Numbered from the stretch's first letter, positions 7,935 through 18,330 are shown. The stretch is DNA of 64,000 nucleotides from Stutzerimonas degradans (GCF_024448505.1 NZ_JAMOHV010000001.1:434001-498000); one strand, 5' to 3'. Notes: generated from the sequence alone by a model not told the origin. Made by a program: numbers and translations.

Positions 7935-10118
7935 ATGTCCGAGCGCGTAACCCTGGGCCGCCTGCAGGTTGCGGCCAACCTCAAGCGTTTTGTCGAAGAC
8001 GAAGTCCTGCCGGGCACCGGCATCGACGCCGCCGCCTTCTGGAGCGGCCTGGACCAGCTCGCCCACGACCTGGCGCCGAAGAACCGTGCCCTGCTCGCCG
8101 AGCGCGATCGCCTGCAGCTCGAACTGGACGCCTGGCACAAGGCCAATCCGGGGCCGATCCAGGACATGGCCGCCTACCGCACCTTCCTCGAATCCATCGG
8201 CTACCTGCTGCCGGTGCCGGGCGAGGTGAAGATCGACACCGCCAACGTCGACATCGAGATCGCCACTCAGGCCGGCCCGCAGCTGGTGGTGCCGATCATG
8301 AACGCCCGCTATGCGCTGAACGCCGCCAACGCCCGCTGGGGCTCGCTGTACGACGCGCTCTACGGCACCGACGCCATCTCCGAAGAAGGCGGCGCGCAGA
8401 AGGGGCCGGGCTACAACGAAGTGCGCGGGGCCAAGGTCATCGCCTACGCGCGCAACGTGCTCGACCAGGCCGCGCCGCTGGCTGAAGGCAGCCACGCCGA
8501 CGCCACCGCCTACCGCGTGCAGGACGGTCAGCTCAAGGTGACCCTGGAGAACGGCACCGTCACCGGTCTCCAGCAGCCGGAGAAGTTCGTCGGCTTCCAG
8601 GGCGAGGCAGTCGAGCCCAAGGCCGTGCTGCTGAAGAACAACGGCCTGCACATCGAGATCCAGATCGATCCGAACAGCCCGATCGGCCAGACCGACCCGG
8701 CCGGCGTGAAAGACCTGCTGATCGAAGCCGCGGTCTCCACCATCCTCGACTGCGAGGACTCGGTCGCCGCCGTCGATGCCGACGACAAGGTGCTGGCCTA
8801 CCGCAACTGGCTGGGCATCGTGCAGGGCACCCTCAGCGAGGAAGTCGCCAAGGGCAGCTCCAGCTTCGTCCGCCGCCTCAACCCGGACCGCGAGTACAGC
8901 GCGCCGAACGGCGGCACGCTGAAGCTGCACGGCCGTTCGCTGCTGTTCATCCGCAACGTCGGCCACCTGATGACCAACCCGGCGATCCTGCTCGAAGATG
9001 GCAGCGAGATCCCCGAGGGCATCATGGACGGCGTGTTCACCAGCCTGATCGCCAAGCATGACCTGGCGCGCAAGGGCAACTCGCGCACCGGCAGCTTCTA
9101 CATCGTCAAGCCGAAGATGCACGGGCCTGCCGAAGTCGCCTTCGCCGACGAGCTGTTCGGCCGCGTCGAGGACCTGATCGGCGTGCCGCGCTTCACCCTG
9201 AAGATGGGCATCATGGACGAGGAGCGCCGCACCAGCGCCAACCTCAAGGCCTGCATCGCGGCGGCCAAGAGCCGTGTGGCCTTCATCAACACCGGTTTCC
9301 TCGACCGTACCGGCGACGAGATGCACACCTGCATGGAAGCCGGCCCGGTGCTGCGCAAGGGCGACATGAAGAACACCCCGTGGATCAAGTCCTACGAGCG
9401 CAACAACGTGCTGGTCGGCCTGGCCTGCGGCCTCGCCGGTCGCGCGCAGATCGGCAAGGGCATGTGGGCCATGCCGGACCTGATGGCGGCCATGCTCGAA
9501 CAGAAGATCGGCCATCCGAAATCCGGCGCCAATACCGCCTGGGTTCCGTCGCCCACCGGCGCGACCCTGCACGCACTGCACTACCATCAGGTAGACGTGC
9601 AGGCGGTGCAGCGCGAACTGCAGAAGGTCGATCTGGCCGCCGAGCGCGAACAGCTGCTCAATGACCTGCTGACCATCCCGGTGGTCGCCGCGGACAAGTG
9701 GAGCGCCGAAGAGAAGCAACAGGAGCTGGACAACAACTGCCAGGGCATCCTCGGTTATGTGGTGCGCTGGGTGGAGCAGGGCGTCGGTTGCTCCAAGGTG
9801 CCGGACATCCACGATGTCGGCCTGATGGAAGACCGCGCCACCCTGCGTATCTCCAGCCAGCACATCGCCAACTGGCTGCACCACGGTGTGGTGACCCGCG
9901 AGCAGGTGCAGGAAACCCTGCAGCGCATGGCCAAGGTGGTCGACCAGCAGAACGCCGGTGACCCGCTGTACCGCCCGATGGCGCCGGACTACGCCAAGTC
10001 CATCGCCTTCCAGGCAGCCAGCGACCTGGTGTTCAAGGGGCGCGAGCAGCCGGCCGGTTACACCGAGCCGCTGCTGCACCAGTGGCGCCAGCGCTTCAAG
10101 GCGGCCAATCCGGTCTGA
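7935..10118 (+). CDS. glcB: Malate synthase G
   Basis: Condenses glyoxylate, the product of GlcDEF, with acetyl-CoA to give malate, so glycolate carbon enters central metabolism. The 727 residues match isoform G (about 720-725), not the shorter isoform A. The TIM-barrel part contains the magnesium and substrate region [14 protein letters not shown] and the segment [19 protein letters not shown]. The C-terminal region has [14 protein letters not shown] with the catalytic Asp area. The ATG at 7935 follows the ribosome site aaggaga. Confidence 0.97.
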   Translation: MSERVTLGRLQVAANLKRFVEDEVLPGTGIDAAAFWSGLDQLAHDLAPKNRALLAERDRLQLELDAWHKANPGPIQDMAAYRTFLESIGYLLPVPGEVKIDTANVDIEIATQAGPQLVVPIMNARYALNAANARWGSLYDALYGTDAISEEGGAQKGPGYNEVRGAKVIAYARNVLDQAAPLAEGSHADATAYRVQDGQLKVTLENGTVTGLQQPEKFVGFQGEAVEPKAVLLKNNGLHIEIQIDPNSPIGQTDPAGVKDLLIEAAVSTILDCEDSVAAVDADDKVLAYRNWLGIVQGTLSEEVAKGSSSFVRRLNPDREYSAPNGGTLKLHGRSLLFIRNVGHLMTNPAILLEDGSEIPEGIMDGVFTSLIAKHDLARKGNSRTGSFYIVKPKMHGPAEVAFADELFGRVEDLIGVPRFTLKMGIMDEERRTSANLKACIAAAKSRVAFINTGFLDRTGDEMHTCMEAGPVLRKGDMKNTPWIKSYERNNVLVGLACGLAGRAQIGKGMWAMPDLMAAMLEQKIGHPKSGANTAWVPSPTGATLHALHYHQVDVQAVQRELQKVDLAAEREQLLNDLLTIPVVAADKWSAEEKQQELDNNCQGILGYVVRWVEQGVGCSKVPDIHDVGLMEDRATLRISSQHIANWLHHGVVTREQVQETLQRMAKVVDQQNAGDPLYRPMAPDYAKSIAFQAASDLVFKGREQPAGYTEPLLHQWRQRFKAANPV

Positions 10119-10137
10119 AGCGAGCCATGAACGGCAA

Positions 10138-10158
10138 GGCGGGAGCTTGTCTCCCGCC
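10138..10158. terminator. Perfect hairpin after glcB
   Basis: The arms ggcgggag and ctcccgcc frame a short cttgt loop, 20 bases past the glcB stop. There is no T-run. It may stabilise the 3' end or act with the next hairpin. Confidence 0.45.
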
Positions 10159-10171
10159 GGTACAAGACAGG

Positions 10172-10203
10172 AGCCCCGGACGCCGATTTTTGCGTTCGGG
10201 GCT
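10172..10203 (+). terminator. Probable terminator of the glcDEFGB transcript
   Basis: An inverted repeat, agccccgga ... ttcggggct, encloses a T-rich loop and is followed by ttcgagc. It sits between glcB and the permease gene, suggesting the permease is at least partly expressed from its own promoter in the remaining 150 bases. Confidence 0.55.
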
Positions 10204-10356
10204 TTCGAGCATGGGGATCTGCCAGGCAGTTCGGCAGGCACCCGGGGGGTCCGCAACTGCGACGGCCTTAGGCTGTGACGGCGCGGGGTTCCATGCAAGG
10301 CACCGGGCTTGCCCGGACATAAGAAAAGCGGTTCACAACAAAAACAGGGACTAATA

Positions 10357-12060
10357 ATGAGTCAAACACTACTGTCCATACTGGCCTTCGTGCCGCTGGT
10401 GCTGGCGGGTGTCCTGCTGATCGGCTTTCGTTGGCCGGCCAAGTACGCGATGCCGCTGGTTTTCGTCCTCACTGCGCTGATCGGCCTGCTGGCCTGGGAC
10501 ATGACCCTCAACCGGGTCATCGCTTCTACCTTGCAAGGTTTGATCCTCACCGCGGCGATCCTCTGGATCATCTTCGGTGCGATCCTGCTGCTGAACACGC
10601 TCAAGCACTCGGGAGGCATCTCGGCGATCCGTCGCGGCTTCTCCGACATCAGTCCCGACCGTCGCGTGCAGGCGCTGATCGTGGCCTGGCTGTTCGGTTG
10701 CTTCATCGAAGGGGCCTCCGGCTTCGGTACGCCGGCCGCGGTGGCGGCGCCGTTGCTGGTGGCGCTGGGCTTCCCGGCACTGGCCGCAGTGGTGCTGGGC
10801 ATGATGGTGCAATCCACGCCGGTGTCCTTCGGTGCTGTGGGTACGCCGATTCTGGTCGGTGTCGGCGCGGGCCTGGACAAGACCGGCATCAGCGCGCAGC
10901 TGGCCACCGTGGGCAGTAACTGGGAGGTGTTCTTCCACCTGATCTTCTCGCGGGTGGCGATCATCCATGCGCTGTGCGGGATTCTCATGCCGCTGATCAT
11001 GATCAGCATCATGACGCGCTTCTTCGGCCGCAATAAGTCCTGGTCGGAAGGTCTGGTGGTGGCGCCGTTCGCCATCTTCACCGGCCTCTGCTTCGTGATT
11101 CCGTATGCCGCTGCCGGCGTGTTCCTTGGACCGGAGTTCCCCTCGATCATCGGCGCGCTGGTCGGTCTGGCCATCGTCGTACCGGCGGCCAAGGCCGGCT
11201 TCCTGCTGCCCAAGCAGAGCTGGGATTTCGCTCCGGCCAGTGAATGGCCGACGGAGTGGATGGGCAAGATCGAGATGAAGATCGAGGACATCGCCGGCAA
11301 GACGCCGATCTCCGTGCCGATGGCCTGGGCGCCGTACCTGCTGCTGGCGGCGTTCCTGGTGATCTCGCGGGTGTTCCCGGACGTCAAGGCGGCGTTGATG
11401 TCGCTCTCCTTCGGCTGGAAGGACATCCTCGGTGAAGCCGGTGTCTCGGGTACGCTGGAGCCGCTGTACCTGCCCGGTGGCATCCTCTGCATCGTCGTGG
11501 CGATCACCTTCTTCCTGCATCGCATGAGCGCACGGGAGCTGGGTGCGGCGATCAACGAGTCGAGCCGGACGCTGCTCGGCGCGGGCTTCGTGCTGATCTT
11601 CACCATTCCGATGGTGCGTATCCTGATCAACTCGGGGGTCAACGGCTCCGATCTGGTGTCGATGCCGGTGGCGATGGCGCAGCTGGTGGCCGACAGCGTG
11701 GGTTCGGTGTATCCGTTCTTCGCGCCGGCCGTGGGTGCGCTGGGCGCGTTCATCGCCGGTTCCAACACCGTATCCAACCTGATGCTCTCGCAGTTCCAGT
11801 TCAACACCGCGGGCCTGCTGGGTCTGTCCGGTGCGCTGATGGTGGCGCTGCAGTCGGTGGGCGCGGCGGCGGGCAACATGATCGCCATCCACAACGTGGT
11901 CGCCGCTTCGGCTACCGTGGGCCTGCTCGGGCGCGAAGGCATCACCCTGCGCAAGACCATGCTGCCGACGCTGTACTACCTCGCCCTGGCCGGCACTATC
12001 GGCCTGCTAGGCTTCTATGTACTGGGCATCACCGATCCGCTGGTGGGCGTCGCCCGCTGA
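10357..12060 (+). CDS. glcA: Lactate/glycolate permease, LctP family
   Basis: Inner-membrane proton symporter for L-lactate, D-lactate and glycolate. The 567 residues contain about 12-14 hydrophobic segments. Conserved family stretches include [19 protein letters not shown] near residue 115 and [16 protein letters not shown] [17 protein letters not shown] near residue 150. The start ATG at 10357 gives [18 protein letters not shown]. Position directly after glcDEFGB, as in the E. coli glc operon, argues for glycolate as a main substrate, but the sequence alone does not exclude lactate as the main one. Confidence 0.92.
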   Translation: MSQTLLSILAFVPLVLAGVLLIGFRWPAKYAMPLVFVLTALIGLLAWDMTLNRVIASTLQGLILTAAILWIIFGAILLLNTLKHSGGISAIRRGFSDISPDRRVQALIVAWLFGCFIEGASGFGTPAAVAAPLLVALGFPALAAVVLGMMVQSTPVSFGAVGTPILVGVGAGLDKTGISAQLATVGSNWEVFFHLIFSRVAIIHALCGILMPLIMISIMTRFFGRNKSWSEGLVVAPFAIFTGLCFVIPYAAAGVFLGPEFPSIIGALVGLAIVVPAAKAGFLLPKQSWDFAPASEWPTEWMGKIEMKIEDIAGKTPISVPMAWAPYLLLAAFLVISRVFPDVKAALMSLSFGWKDILGEAGVSGTLEPLYLPGGILCIVVAITFFLHRMSARELGAAINESSRTLLGAGFVLIFTIPMVRILINSGVNGSDLVSMPVAMAQLVADSVGSVYPFFAPAVGALGAFIAGSNTVSNLMLSQFQFNTAGLLGLSGALMVALQSVGAAAGNMIAIHNVVAASATVGLLGREGITLRKTMLPTLYYLALAGTIGLLGFYVLGITDPLVGVAR

Positions 12061-12080
12061 GTACGCAGCAACCCTGAGCG

Positions 12081-12104
12081 ACGGGCGGCCTTGGCCGCCC
12101 GTTT
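12081..12104 (+). terminator. Probable terminator of the permease gene
   Basis: The arms acgggcgg and ccgcccgt form a strong GC stem followed by ttcgttcg, 20 bases after the permease stop. Confidence 0.6.
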
Positions 12105-12176
12105 CGTTCGTGGCATGGCAAGTCCGCGCGTGCTCGTATAGCGTGCGGTTCGATCAATACAGTATCGAGGTCCGGA

Positions 12177-12344
12177 ATGAACAAATGGCAATGCGTGGTG
12201 TGCGGATTCACCTATGACGAAGCGGCCGGGCTGCCCGAAGAGGGCATCGCGCCGGGCACCCGCTGGGAAGACGTACCGGAAGACTGGACCTGTCCCGACT
12301 GCGGCGTCGGCAAGGTGGATTTCGAGATGGTCGTGGTCGCCTGA
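12177..12344 (+). CDS. rubA: Rubredoxin
   Basis: One-iron electron carrier of 55 residues. Iron is held by two cysteine pairs, C6-V-V-C9 and C39-P-D-C42. The fold signatures [16 protein letters not shown] and [17 protein letters not shown] are present. The ATG at 12177 follows tccgga. The reductase gene begins 33 bases after its stop, so the pair forms an NADH-to-rubredoxin electron chain, used in pseudomonads for alkane hydroxylation or oxygen and oxidative stress defence. No alkane monooxygenase gene is visible here. As I recall, P. aeruginosa carries two rubredoxin genes at this site; only one is present here. Confidence 0.95.
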   Translation: MNKWQCVVCGFTYDEAAGLPEEGIAPGTRWEDVPEDWTCPDCGVGKVDFEMVVVA

Positions 12345-12376
12345 GCCGCGCTTTGCATTACAACGAGGAGGACAAC

Positions 12377-13555
12377 GTGACAGCACCTATCGTGATCATC
12401 GGCACCGGCCTGGCCGGCTACAACCTGGCCCGCGAGCTGCGCAAGCTCGACAGCACGACGCCGCTGCTGCTGATCACCAGCGATGACGGTCGATCCTATT
12501 CCAAGCCGCTGCTGTCTACCGGCTTCGCGATGGGCAAGGACGCCGACGGTTTGGGTCAGGCCGATGCCGGCGAGATGGCCGAGAAGCTCAATGCCGAAAT
12601 CCGCACCCACACCCGCGTCACCCGCCTCGAACCCGCGGCGCGCCGCATCTGGATCGGCAACGAGCCGGTGGTCTATCGCGATCTGGTTCTCGCCTGGGGC
12701 GCGCAGACCATTCGCGTGCCGGTCGAGGGCGACGCGCAGGACGCGATCTTCCCGATCAACGACCTGCATGATTACCGCCGTTTCCGCGCGGCGGCGCAGG
12801 GCAAGCAGCGCGTACTGATTCTCGGCGCCGGGCTGATCGGCTGCGAGTTCGCCAACGACCTGCTGACCGGCGGCTACCAGGTCGACGTGGTCGCGCCGAG
12901 CACGCAGATCATGCCCGGACTGCTGCCGCTCGAGGCGGCCACCGCAGTGCAGGGCGGGCTGCAGCAGCTCGGCGCGCGCTTTCACCTGGGGCCGGTACTG
13001 CAACGCCTCGAGCGCACGGGCGACGGCCTGCAGGCGCGTCTCTCGGATGGGCAGACGCTGAACTGCGACCTAGTGGTGAGCGCCGTCGGTCTGCGTCCGC
13101 GCACCGAACTGGCCGCCGAAGCCGGTCTGCAGGTGGCGCGCGGCATCGTCGTCGATCGTCTGCTGCAGACCTCGCAGCCGCACATCTACGCGCTGGGCGA
13201 CTGCGCCGAGGTGGAAGGGCTCAGCCTGCTCTACGTGATGCCGCTGATGAGCGGCGTGCGCGCACTGGCCAGGACGCTTACGGGCACCCCGACGATGGTC
13301 AGCTACGGTGCCATGCCGGTCACGGTGAAGACGCCGGTATGCCCGCTGGTGGTCTCGCCGCCGGCCGTTGGTGCCGAAGGCCACTGGTCCGTGGAGGCCC
13401 AGGGCGCCGACGTGCGTGCACGCTATCTGGGGCCCTCCGGCCAGCTGCTCGGCTATGCTCTGACAGGCGCGGCAACGCAGGAGCGGATGGCGCTGAATCG
13501 GCAGCTTCCGCCGGTATTGGCGGAACTGCCGCAAGTTCTGTCGCTAAAGGCCTGA
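12377..13555 (+). CDS. rubB: Rubredoxin-NAD(+) reductase
   Basis: FAD flavoprotein that moves electrons from NADH to rubredoxin. The N-terminal dinucleotide motif is [17 protein letters not shown] (residues 6-22). A second one for NADH is [16 protein letters not shown] near residue 150. A third conserved stretch, [12 protein letters not shown], binds the FAD ribityl chain. Translation most likely begins at the GTG at 12377, placed after a strong aacgaggagg ribosome site, giving 392 residues. It follows rubA closely, indicating one operon. Confidence 0.93.
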   Translation: MTAPIVIIGTGLAGYNLARELRKLDSTTPLLLITSDDGRSYSKPLLSTGFAMGKDADGLGQADAGEMAEKLNAEIRTHTRVTRLEPAARRIWIGNEPVVYRDLVLAWGAQTIRVPVEGDAQDAIFPINDLHDYRRFRAAAQGKQRVLILGAGLIGCEFANDLLTGGYQVDVVAPSTQIMPGLLPLEAATAVQGGLQQLGARFHLGPVLQRLERTGDGLQARLSDGQTLNCDLVVSAVGLRPRTELAAEAGLQVARGIVVDRLLQTSQPHIYALGDCAEVEGLSLLYVMPLMSGVRALARTLTGTPTMVSYGAMPVTVKTPVCPLVVSPPAVGAEGHWSVEAQGADVRARYLGPSGQLLGYALTGAATQERMALNRQLPPVLAELPQVLSLKA

Positions 13556-13709
13556 GCCGGGATCGGACTTGAGTCGTAGAAGACTGGCGCAGGTGCTAGC
13601 AGCATGCCATTCTCGACGCGTCTGCCCGGTCTAGAGCCGTCGCAGCGCCTTAGAACGCTGTTCCTCGGAGCAGCAGGACACAACAACAACAAAGTCTCAG
13701 AGGCTTCCA

Positions 13710-13982
13710 ATGCGCAAACCGGAACTCGCCGCAGCCATCGCCGAGAAGGCCGACCTTTCCAGGGATCAGGCCAATCGTGTACTCAACGCCGTGCTCGATG
13801 AAATCACCAATGCGCTGCACCGCAAGGACAGCGTGACCCTGGTCGGCTTCGGCACCTTCGTACCACGCCATCGCGGCGCCCGTACCGGCAAGAACCCGCA
13901 GACCGGCGAGCCGGTCACCATCAAGGCCAGCAACACCGTGGCGTTCAAGCCCGGCAAGATGCTCAAGGACGCCGTCAGCTGA
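13710..13982 (+). CDS. HU-family nucleoid DNA-binding protein
   Basis: Small histone-like protein of 90 residues that bends DNA as a dimer. The family signature GFGTFVPRHRGARTGKNPQTGE is split over residues 46-67, and it contains the DNA-intercalating proline turn RTGKNPQTG. The N-terminal helix starts MRKPELAAAIAEKADLS. Among pseudomonad HU paralogues, this is the one found beside the rubredoxin genes. It stands alone, with a 154-base leader and a strong hairpin right after its stop. Confidence 0.93.
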   Translation: MRKPELAAAIAEKADLSRDQANRVLNAVLDEITNALHRKDSVTLVGFGTFVPRHRGARTGKNPQTGEPVTIKASNTVAFKPGKMLKDAVS

Positions 13983-13990
13983 CGTGCGCT

Positions 13991-14015
13991 ACCCGGAGCC
14001 CCAGCGGCTCCGGGT
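13991..14015 (+). terminator. Terminator-like hairpin after the HU gene
   Basis: A perfect 10-bp stem (acccggagcc / ggctccgggt) with a 5-base loop starts 8 bases after the HU stop. There is no T-run, so its role in termination is inferred. Confidence 0.55.
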
Positions 14016-14119
14016 CAACTGACCACCCGGTCGCTCACCGACCCTGCCGTACCCACACTTTCGCCCGCCGATCCAGCCTCTACAATGCGGCCTTTCCCTC
14101 GTATCGGTCGGACGTCACC

Positions 14120-14494
14120 ATGAAATTCCGTTTCCTGCTTTGGATGCTGGGCCGCCTGATGGCCAAGGCCAGCCGAACCAACCCCGAGTTCCAGCAGCAG
14201 CTGGGCGACAAGGACCTGACCTTCCAGCTGCATACCCTCGACGGCAAGGTCGCGCGGCATTTCGTCGTGCGCGACCAGCGCGTCACCAGCAAAGGCGGCC
14301 CGGCGAGGGAGCCGGCGTTTTCCCTGGGCTTCAGAGATACGGTCTATGGGTTCGAGACCATGACGGCGAAGAACAAGCAGCTGGCGTTCATGCAGGGGAT
14401 TCAGGACAAGAACATCCAGATTCAGGGGAATCCGGCGCTGGTGATGTGGTTTCAGGGGCTGACCAAATACCTGAAGCCTCGTAAGAAGAAGTAA
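14120..14494 (+). CDS. SCP2-like small protein of unknown role
   Basis: A 124-residue protein that resembles the SCP2 sterol-carrier fold: an N-terminal helix, a beta pattern LTFQLHTLDGKVARHFVV, and a C-terminal hydrophobic helix region QGNPALVMWFQGLTKYL. It ends in a basic tail, KPRKKK. There is no signal peptide. Similar proteins lie at this position beside HU in other pseudomonads, usually labelled hypothetical or, misleadingly, helicase. The ligand, if any, is unknown. It is a stand-alone gene with a hairpin repeat downstream. Confidence 0.75.
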   Translation: MKFRFLLWMLGRLMAKASRTNPEFQQQLGDKDLTFQLHTLDGKVARHFVVRDQRVTSKGGPAREPAFSLGFRDTVYGFETMTAKNKQLAFMQGIQDKNIQIQGNPALVMWFQGLTKYLKPRKKK

Positions 14495-14531
14495 CCCTGC
14501 CGCGTCACCCGCTCGTATCCGGCCAATAACC

Positions 14532-14562
14532 GTAGGGTGGAAAACCGCGTAGCGTTTTCCAC
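14532..14562. repeat. Hairpin repeat, gaaaa-arm type
   Basis: gtagggtggaaaa ... ttttccacc with a short GC centre. It lies between the convergent SCP2-like and LysR genes. It belongs to the dispersed family in this window. Confidence 0.75.
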
Positions 14563-14657
14563 CTCGTTGGGCGTTTATGCCTGCGAACGACGCCGCGCTT
14601 TCCTCGGCACGACCGGGACACAGGCCCCAGCGTTCGCCGATAAGTCGGTCCGCAGGA

Positions 14658-15566
14658 CTATGCCCCGTCCTGCTCGCGCCAAACCCTAGCCTCCTCCTTC
14701 AACCAATCGCGAAACGCCACCAACCCCGCCGACTCCACCTTGCGCTCCGGAATCATCAGGTAATACGCCCGCGCCTCGCTGCGATAGGCATGCGGATGCG
14801 CCGGCACCAACCGCCCCTCGGCCAGCTCGCGCTGGATCAGGAACGGCGGAATCAGTGCCACGCCCATGCCATGCTCCGCCGCCTGCGCCAGCATGGAAAA
14901 CAGCTCCAGCCGCGGGCCGGTCATGTCGCGGGCGACCTTGAGCCCCAGTGAATTGAACCACTGCCGCCACGCATAGGGCCGCGTGGTCTGCTGCAGCAGC
15001 GGCATTGCCGCCAGGCGTTCGGCATCCAGCGGCTCGCCGTCGGGCAACAGCGCCGGACTGCACACCGGCTGCAGGTCCTCGGGCATCAGGTAGTGCGCCT
15101 CGGTACCGGACCAGTCGCCGTCGCCAAAATAGATCGCGGCGTCGAAATCGGTATCGGCGAACAGGAACGGGCGGGTGCGATTGGTCAGGTTGACGGTGAT
15201 CTGCGGGTGCAGCGCCTGGAAACGCGGCAAGCGCGGCAGCAGCCACTGGGTGCCGAAGGTCGGCACCAGCGCCAGTTCCAGGGTCTGCGTACCCTGCTGG
15301 CCCATCACCGAGAGGGTGTCGCGCTCCACCGCATCCAGCTGCGCGGCGATGCGCCGGGCGTAGGACAGCCCCGCCTCGGTCAGCTTCACGCCGCGTCGCG
15401 AACGACGGAACAGTTCCAGGCCGAGAAAGGCTTCTAGTCCGCCGATCTGCCGGCAGACGGCGCCCTGGGTCAGCGCCAGTTCCTCGGCGGCGCGGGTAAA
15501 GCTCTCGTGCCGCGCAGCCGCCTCGAAGGCGATCAGGGCAGCGGTGCTGGGGATCTTTCGGCGCAT
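14658..15566 (-). CDS. gcdR: LysR-family regulator, probable GcdR
   Basis: Transcription regulator of 302 residues. A winged helix-turn-helix occupies residues 1-65 (FEAAARHESFTRAAEELALTQGAVCRQI). A periplasmic-binding-protein-like effector domain spans about residues 92-290. It is divergently transcribed from glutaryl-CoA dehydrogenase, the standard arrangement for a LysR activator of its neighbour, so the likely effector is glutarate or glutaryl-CoA. The gene name rests on this context. An inverted repeat suited to LysR binding lies in the 160-base gap. Confidence 0.85.
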   Translation of the reverse strand: MRRKIPSTAALIAFEAAARHESFTRAAEELALTQGAVCRQIGGLEAFLGLELFRRSRRGVKLTEAGLSYARRIAAQLDAVERDTLSVMGQQGTQTLELALVPTFGTQWLLPRLPRFQALHPQITVNLTNRTRPFLFADTDFDAAIYFGDGDWSGTEAHYLMPEDLQPVCSPALLPDGEPLDAERLAAMPLLQQTTRPYAWRQWFNSLGLKVARDMTGPRLELFSMLAQAAEHGMGVALIPPFLIQRELAEGRLVPAHPHAYRSEARAYYLMIPERKVESAGLVAFRDWLKEEARVWREQDGA

Positions 15567-15629
15567 CGTGCGGGCGGCTCACTCAAGTCGATCAGAAAAG
15601 TCCTTCTACCTTATCTAGTTGTGAGCAAA

Positions 15630-15647
15630 TCGCACAGATGGGTGCGA
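15630..15647. promoter_or_regulatory. Candidate LysR operator in the gcdR-gcdH gap
   Basis: A perfect inverted repeat, tcgcac-N6-gtgcga, lies about midway in the divergent gap. It fits the general T-N11-A dyad shape bound by LysR proteins. It is the clearest dyad in this gap, but no binding data are implied. Confidence 0.5.
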
Positions 15648-15726
15648 ATTTCTCGTTTGCAGCGGCGCGGGATGCTTTCTAGCATCGACTCATCCGAATA
15701 CGCACGACCGCACAAGAGGAAGAGCG

Positions 15727-16908
15727 ATGGCCGGCTCCGCACGCTTCAACTGGATCGACCCGCTGCTGCTCGACCAGCAGCTCACCGAGGAAGAGCGCAT
15801 GGTGCGTGACAGCGCCGCGCAGTTCGCCGCCGACAAGCTGGCGCCGCGCGTGCTGGAAGCGTTCCGCCATGAACGCACCGATCCGGCGATCTTCCGCGAG
15901 ATGGGTGAGACCGGCCTGCTCGGCGCGACCATTCCCGAGACCTACGGCGGCAGCGGCCTCAACTACGTGTGCTACGGCCTGATCGCCCGCGAAGTCGAGC
16001 GCGTCGACTCCGGCTACCGCTCGATGATGAGTGTGCAGTCCTCCCTGGTGATGGTGCCGATCAACGAGTTCGGCAATGAAGCGACCAAACAGAAGTACCT
16101 GCCCAAGCTGGCCAGCGGCGAATACATCGGCTGCTTCGGTCTGACCGAGCCGAACCACGGCTCCGACCCGGGCTCGATGGTCACCCGCGCGAAGAAGGTC
16201 GACGGTGGCTACCGCCTTTCCGGCAGCAAGATGTGGATCACCAACAGCCCGATCGCCGACGTGTTCGTGGTCTGGGCCAAGGACGATGCCGGCGAGATCC
16301 GCGGCTTCGTGCTGGAGAAGGGCTGGGAAGGGCTGTCCGCGCCGGCGATCCACGGCAAGGTCGGCCTGCGCGCCTCGATCACCGGCGAGATCGTTATGGA
16401 TAACGTGTTCTGTCCGGAAGAGAACGCCTTCCCCGACGTGCGCGGCTTGAAAGGGCCGTTCACTTGCCTGAACAGTGCGCGCTACGGCATCAGCTGGGGC
16501 GCACTGGGCGCCGCCGAGTTCTGCTGGCACACCGCGCGCCAGTATGTGCTCGACCGCCAGCAGTTCGGTCGCCCGTTGGCCGCCAATCAGCTGATCCAGA
16601 AGAAGCTCGCCGACATGCAGACCGAGATCACCCTGGCCCTGCAGGGCTGCCTGCGCCTCGGCCGGATGAAGGACGAAGGCAGCGCGGCGGTGGAGATCAC
16701 CTCGATCATGAAGCGCAACAGCTGCGGCAAGGCGCTGGACGTCGCGCGCCTGGCCCGCGACATGCTCGGCGGCAACGGCATCAGCGACGAGTTCGGCGTG
16801 GCCCGGCACCTGGTCAACCTCGAGGTGGTGAACACCTATGAGGGCACCCATGACGTGCACGCGCTGATCCTCGGCCGCGCGCAGACCGGTATCCAGGCGT
16901 TCTTCTGA
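15727..16908 (+). CDS. gcdH: Glutaryl-CoA dehydrogenase
   Basis: Acyl-CoA dehydrogenase-fold flavoenzyme that oxidises and decarboxylates glutaryl-CoA to crotonyl-CoA in lysine, tryptophan and glutarate breakdown. The 393 residues are the family length. Visible signatures are [16 protein letters not shown] near residues 137-152 (FAD and substrate binding) and [15 protein letters not shown] near the C-terminus, where the Glu of YEGT is the catalytic base. It starts at the ATG at 15727 after aagaggaagagcg. A CoA-transferase gene follows in the same direction, consistent with activation and then oxidation of glutarate. Confidence 0.95.
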   Translation: MAGSARFNWIDPLLLDQQLTEEERMVRDSAAQFAADKLAPRVLEAFRHERTDPAIFREMGETGLLGATIPETYGGSGLNYVCYGLIAREVERVDSGYRSMMSVQSSLVMVPINEFGNEATKQKYLPKLASGEYIGCFGLTEPNHGSDPGSMVTRAKKVDGGYRLSGSKMWITNSPIADVFVVWAKDDAGEIRGFVLEKGWEGLSAPAIHGKVGLRASITGEIVMDNVFCPEENAFPDVRGLKGPFTCLNSARYGISWGALGAAEFCWHTARQYVLDRQQFGRPLAANQLIQKKLADMQTEITLALQGCLRLGRMKDEGSAAVEITSIMKRNSCGKALDVARLARDMLGGNGISDEFGVARHLVNLEVVNTYEGTHDVHALILGRAQTGIQAFF

Positions 16909-16913
16909 CGGAT

Positions 16914-17004
16914 CGTAGGGTGGAAAACCGCCAGCGTTTTCCACCTTTGCCCCCGGTCCCGTATCCACCGGTGGAAAAGGCCTGCGGCCGTTTTCCACCC
17001 TACG
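16914..17004. repeat. Pair of hairpin repeats facing each other between gcdH and gcdG
   Basis: The first copy (16914-16944) reads cgtagggtggaaaa ... ttttccacc. The second (16970-17004) is inverted, ggtggaaaa ... ttttccaccctacg. The two together could fold into a longer cruciform. They sit inside a likely operon. Confidence 0.75.
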
Positions 17005-17020
17005 CATGAAGGAAATCGCA

Positions 17021-18244
17021 ATGTCCGGCGCTCTGTCCCATCTGCGCGTGCTCGACCTGTCCCGCGTGCTCGCCGGCCCCTGGTGCGGACAGATCCTCGG
17101 TGATCTCGGCGCCGAGGTGATCAAGGTCGAGCGCCCTGGCACCGGCGACGACACCCGTCACTGGGGGCCGCCCTATCTCAAGGACCAGCACGGCGAGAAC
17201 ACCTCGGAGGCGGCCTATTACCTGACCGCCAACCGCAACAAGCAGTCGTTGACCGTCGACTTCACCCAGCCCGAGGGCCAGCGGATCATCCGCGAGCTGG
17301 TGATGCAGAGCGACGTGCTGCTGGAGAACTTCAAGGTCGGCGGGCTGGCCGCCTACGGGCTGGATTACGCCAGCCTGAGCGCCATCAATCCGCGGCTGAT
17401 CTACTGCTCGATCACCGGTTTCGGCCAGGACGGGCCTTACGCTACACGCGCCGGCTACGACTTCATGATCCAGGGCCTAGGCGGACTGATGAGCCTGACC
17501 GGGCGCAGCGATGCGGAGGAGGGTGCCGGGCCGGTCAAGGTCGGCGTGGCGCTGACCGACATCCTCACCGGCCTGTACGCCACCGTCGGCGTGCTCGCCG
17601 CGCTGGCGCACCGCGAGCGGACCGGCGAAGGCCAGCACGTCGATACCGCCCTGCTCGACGTGCAGGTCGCCTGCCTCGGCAACCAGGCGCTCAACTACCT
17701 CACCACCGGCGTGGCGCCCAAGCGCATGGGCAATGCCCACCCGAACATCGTGCCGTATCAGGATTTCCCCACCGCCGATGGCGACATCATCCTCACCGTT
17801 GGCAACGACGGGCAGTTCCGCAAGTTCTGCGAAGTGGCCGGGCGGCCGGAATGGGCGGACGATCCGCGCTTCGCCAGCAATCGTGCGCGGGTTGCCCATC
17901 GCGCCGAACTGATTCCACTGATCCGCCAGGTCACGGTGTTCCGCACCACGGCCGAATGGGTCAGCACGCTGGAACAGGCCGGCGTGCCCTGCGGGCCGAT
18001 CAACGATCTGGCGCAGGTGTTCGCCGACCCGCAGGTGCAGCATCGCGGCCTTCGGGTCGAGATGCCGCATCCTCTGGCCAGCCGCGTGCCGCAGGTGGCC
18101 AGCCCGCTGCGCCTGTCGGCCTCGCCGGTCAGCTATCGCCGGCCGCCGCCTTTGCTTGGCGAGCACAGCGCGGCGCTGCTCGAACGTCTGCTACAGCTGC
18201 AGCCCGCGCAGATCGGCGCTCTGCGCGATGCCGGTGTGATCTAG
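17021..18244 (+). CDS. gcdG: CaiB/BaiF family CoA-transferase, probable glutarate CoA-transferase
   Basis: Class III CoA-transferase of 407 residues. The N-terminal family motif LRVLDLSRVLAGPWCGQILGD is visible, followed by EVIKVERPGTGDDTR. The Asp of the catalytic region lies near residue 170 (GRSDAEEG/VALTDILTG). The substrate is inferred from the gcdH neighbour: it should activate glutarate with CoA taken from succinyl-CoA or a similar donor. The start at 17021 follows gaaggaaatcgca. The succinyl-CoA:glutarate role is the best fit, but related enzymes with other dicarboxylates cannot be excluded. Confidence 0.85.
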   Translation: MSGALSHLRVLDLSRVLAGPWCGQILGDLGAEVIKVERPGTGDDTRHWGPPYLKDQHGENTSEAAYYLTANRNKQSLTVDFTQPEGQRIIRELVMQSDVLLENFKVGGLAAYGLDYASLSAINPRLIYCSITGFGQDGPYATRAGYDFMIQGLGGLMSLTGRSDAEEGAGPVKVGVALTDILTGLYATVGVLAALAHRERTGEGQHVDTALLDVQVACLGNQALNYLTTGVAPKRMGNAHPNIVPYQDFPTADGDIILTVGNDGQFRKFCEVAGRPEWADDPRFASNRARVAHRAELIPLIRQVTVFRTTAEWVSTLEQAGVPCGPINDLAQVFADPQVQHRGLRVEMPHPLASRVPQVASPLRLSASPVSYRRPPPLLGEHSAALLERLLQLQPAQIGALRDAGVI

Positions 18245-18330
18245 CGTCGCATACGCGGGCGGCACGGCTGAACTCTGCCGGCGCTTGGCTATTCTTAATC
18301 AGTACCTCGAATCGAATGGATGAGCGAATC

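Noticed and set aside
7905..10298. Very long open frame on the minus strand across the whole glcB gene (797 codons).
   Set aside because: It is a codon-bias shadow of malate synthase in high-GC DNA: no recognisable domain, low-complexity Arg/Gly/His-rich protein, and the sense strand encodes a full enzyme.
10357..11960. Two long minus-strand frames opposite the permease gene.
   Set aside because: The sense frame has about 12-14 hydrophobic helices and family motifs; the reverse frames are polar antisense shadows.
17851..18330. Extension of the lemA reading frame 160 codons upstream into gcdG.
   Set aside because: The signal peptide and lipobox begin at 18331; the upstream residues are out-of-frame translation of the CoA-transferase.
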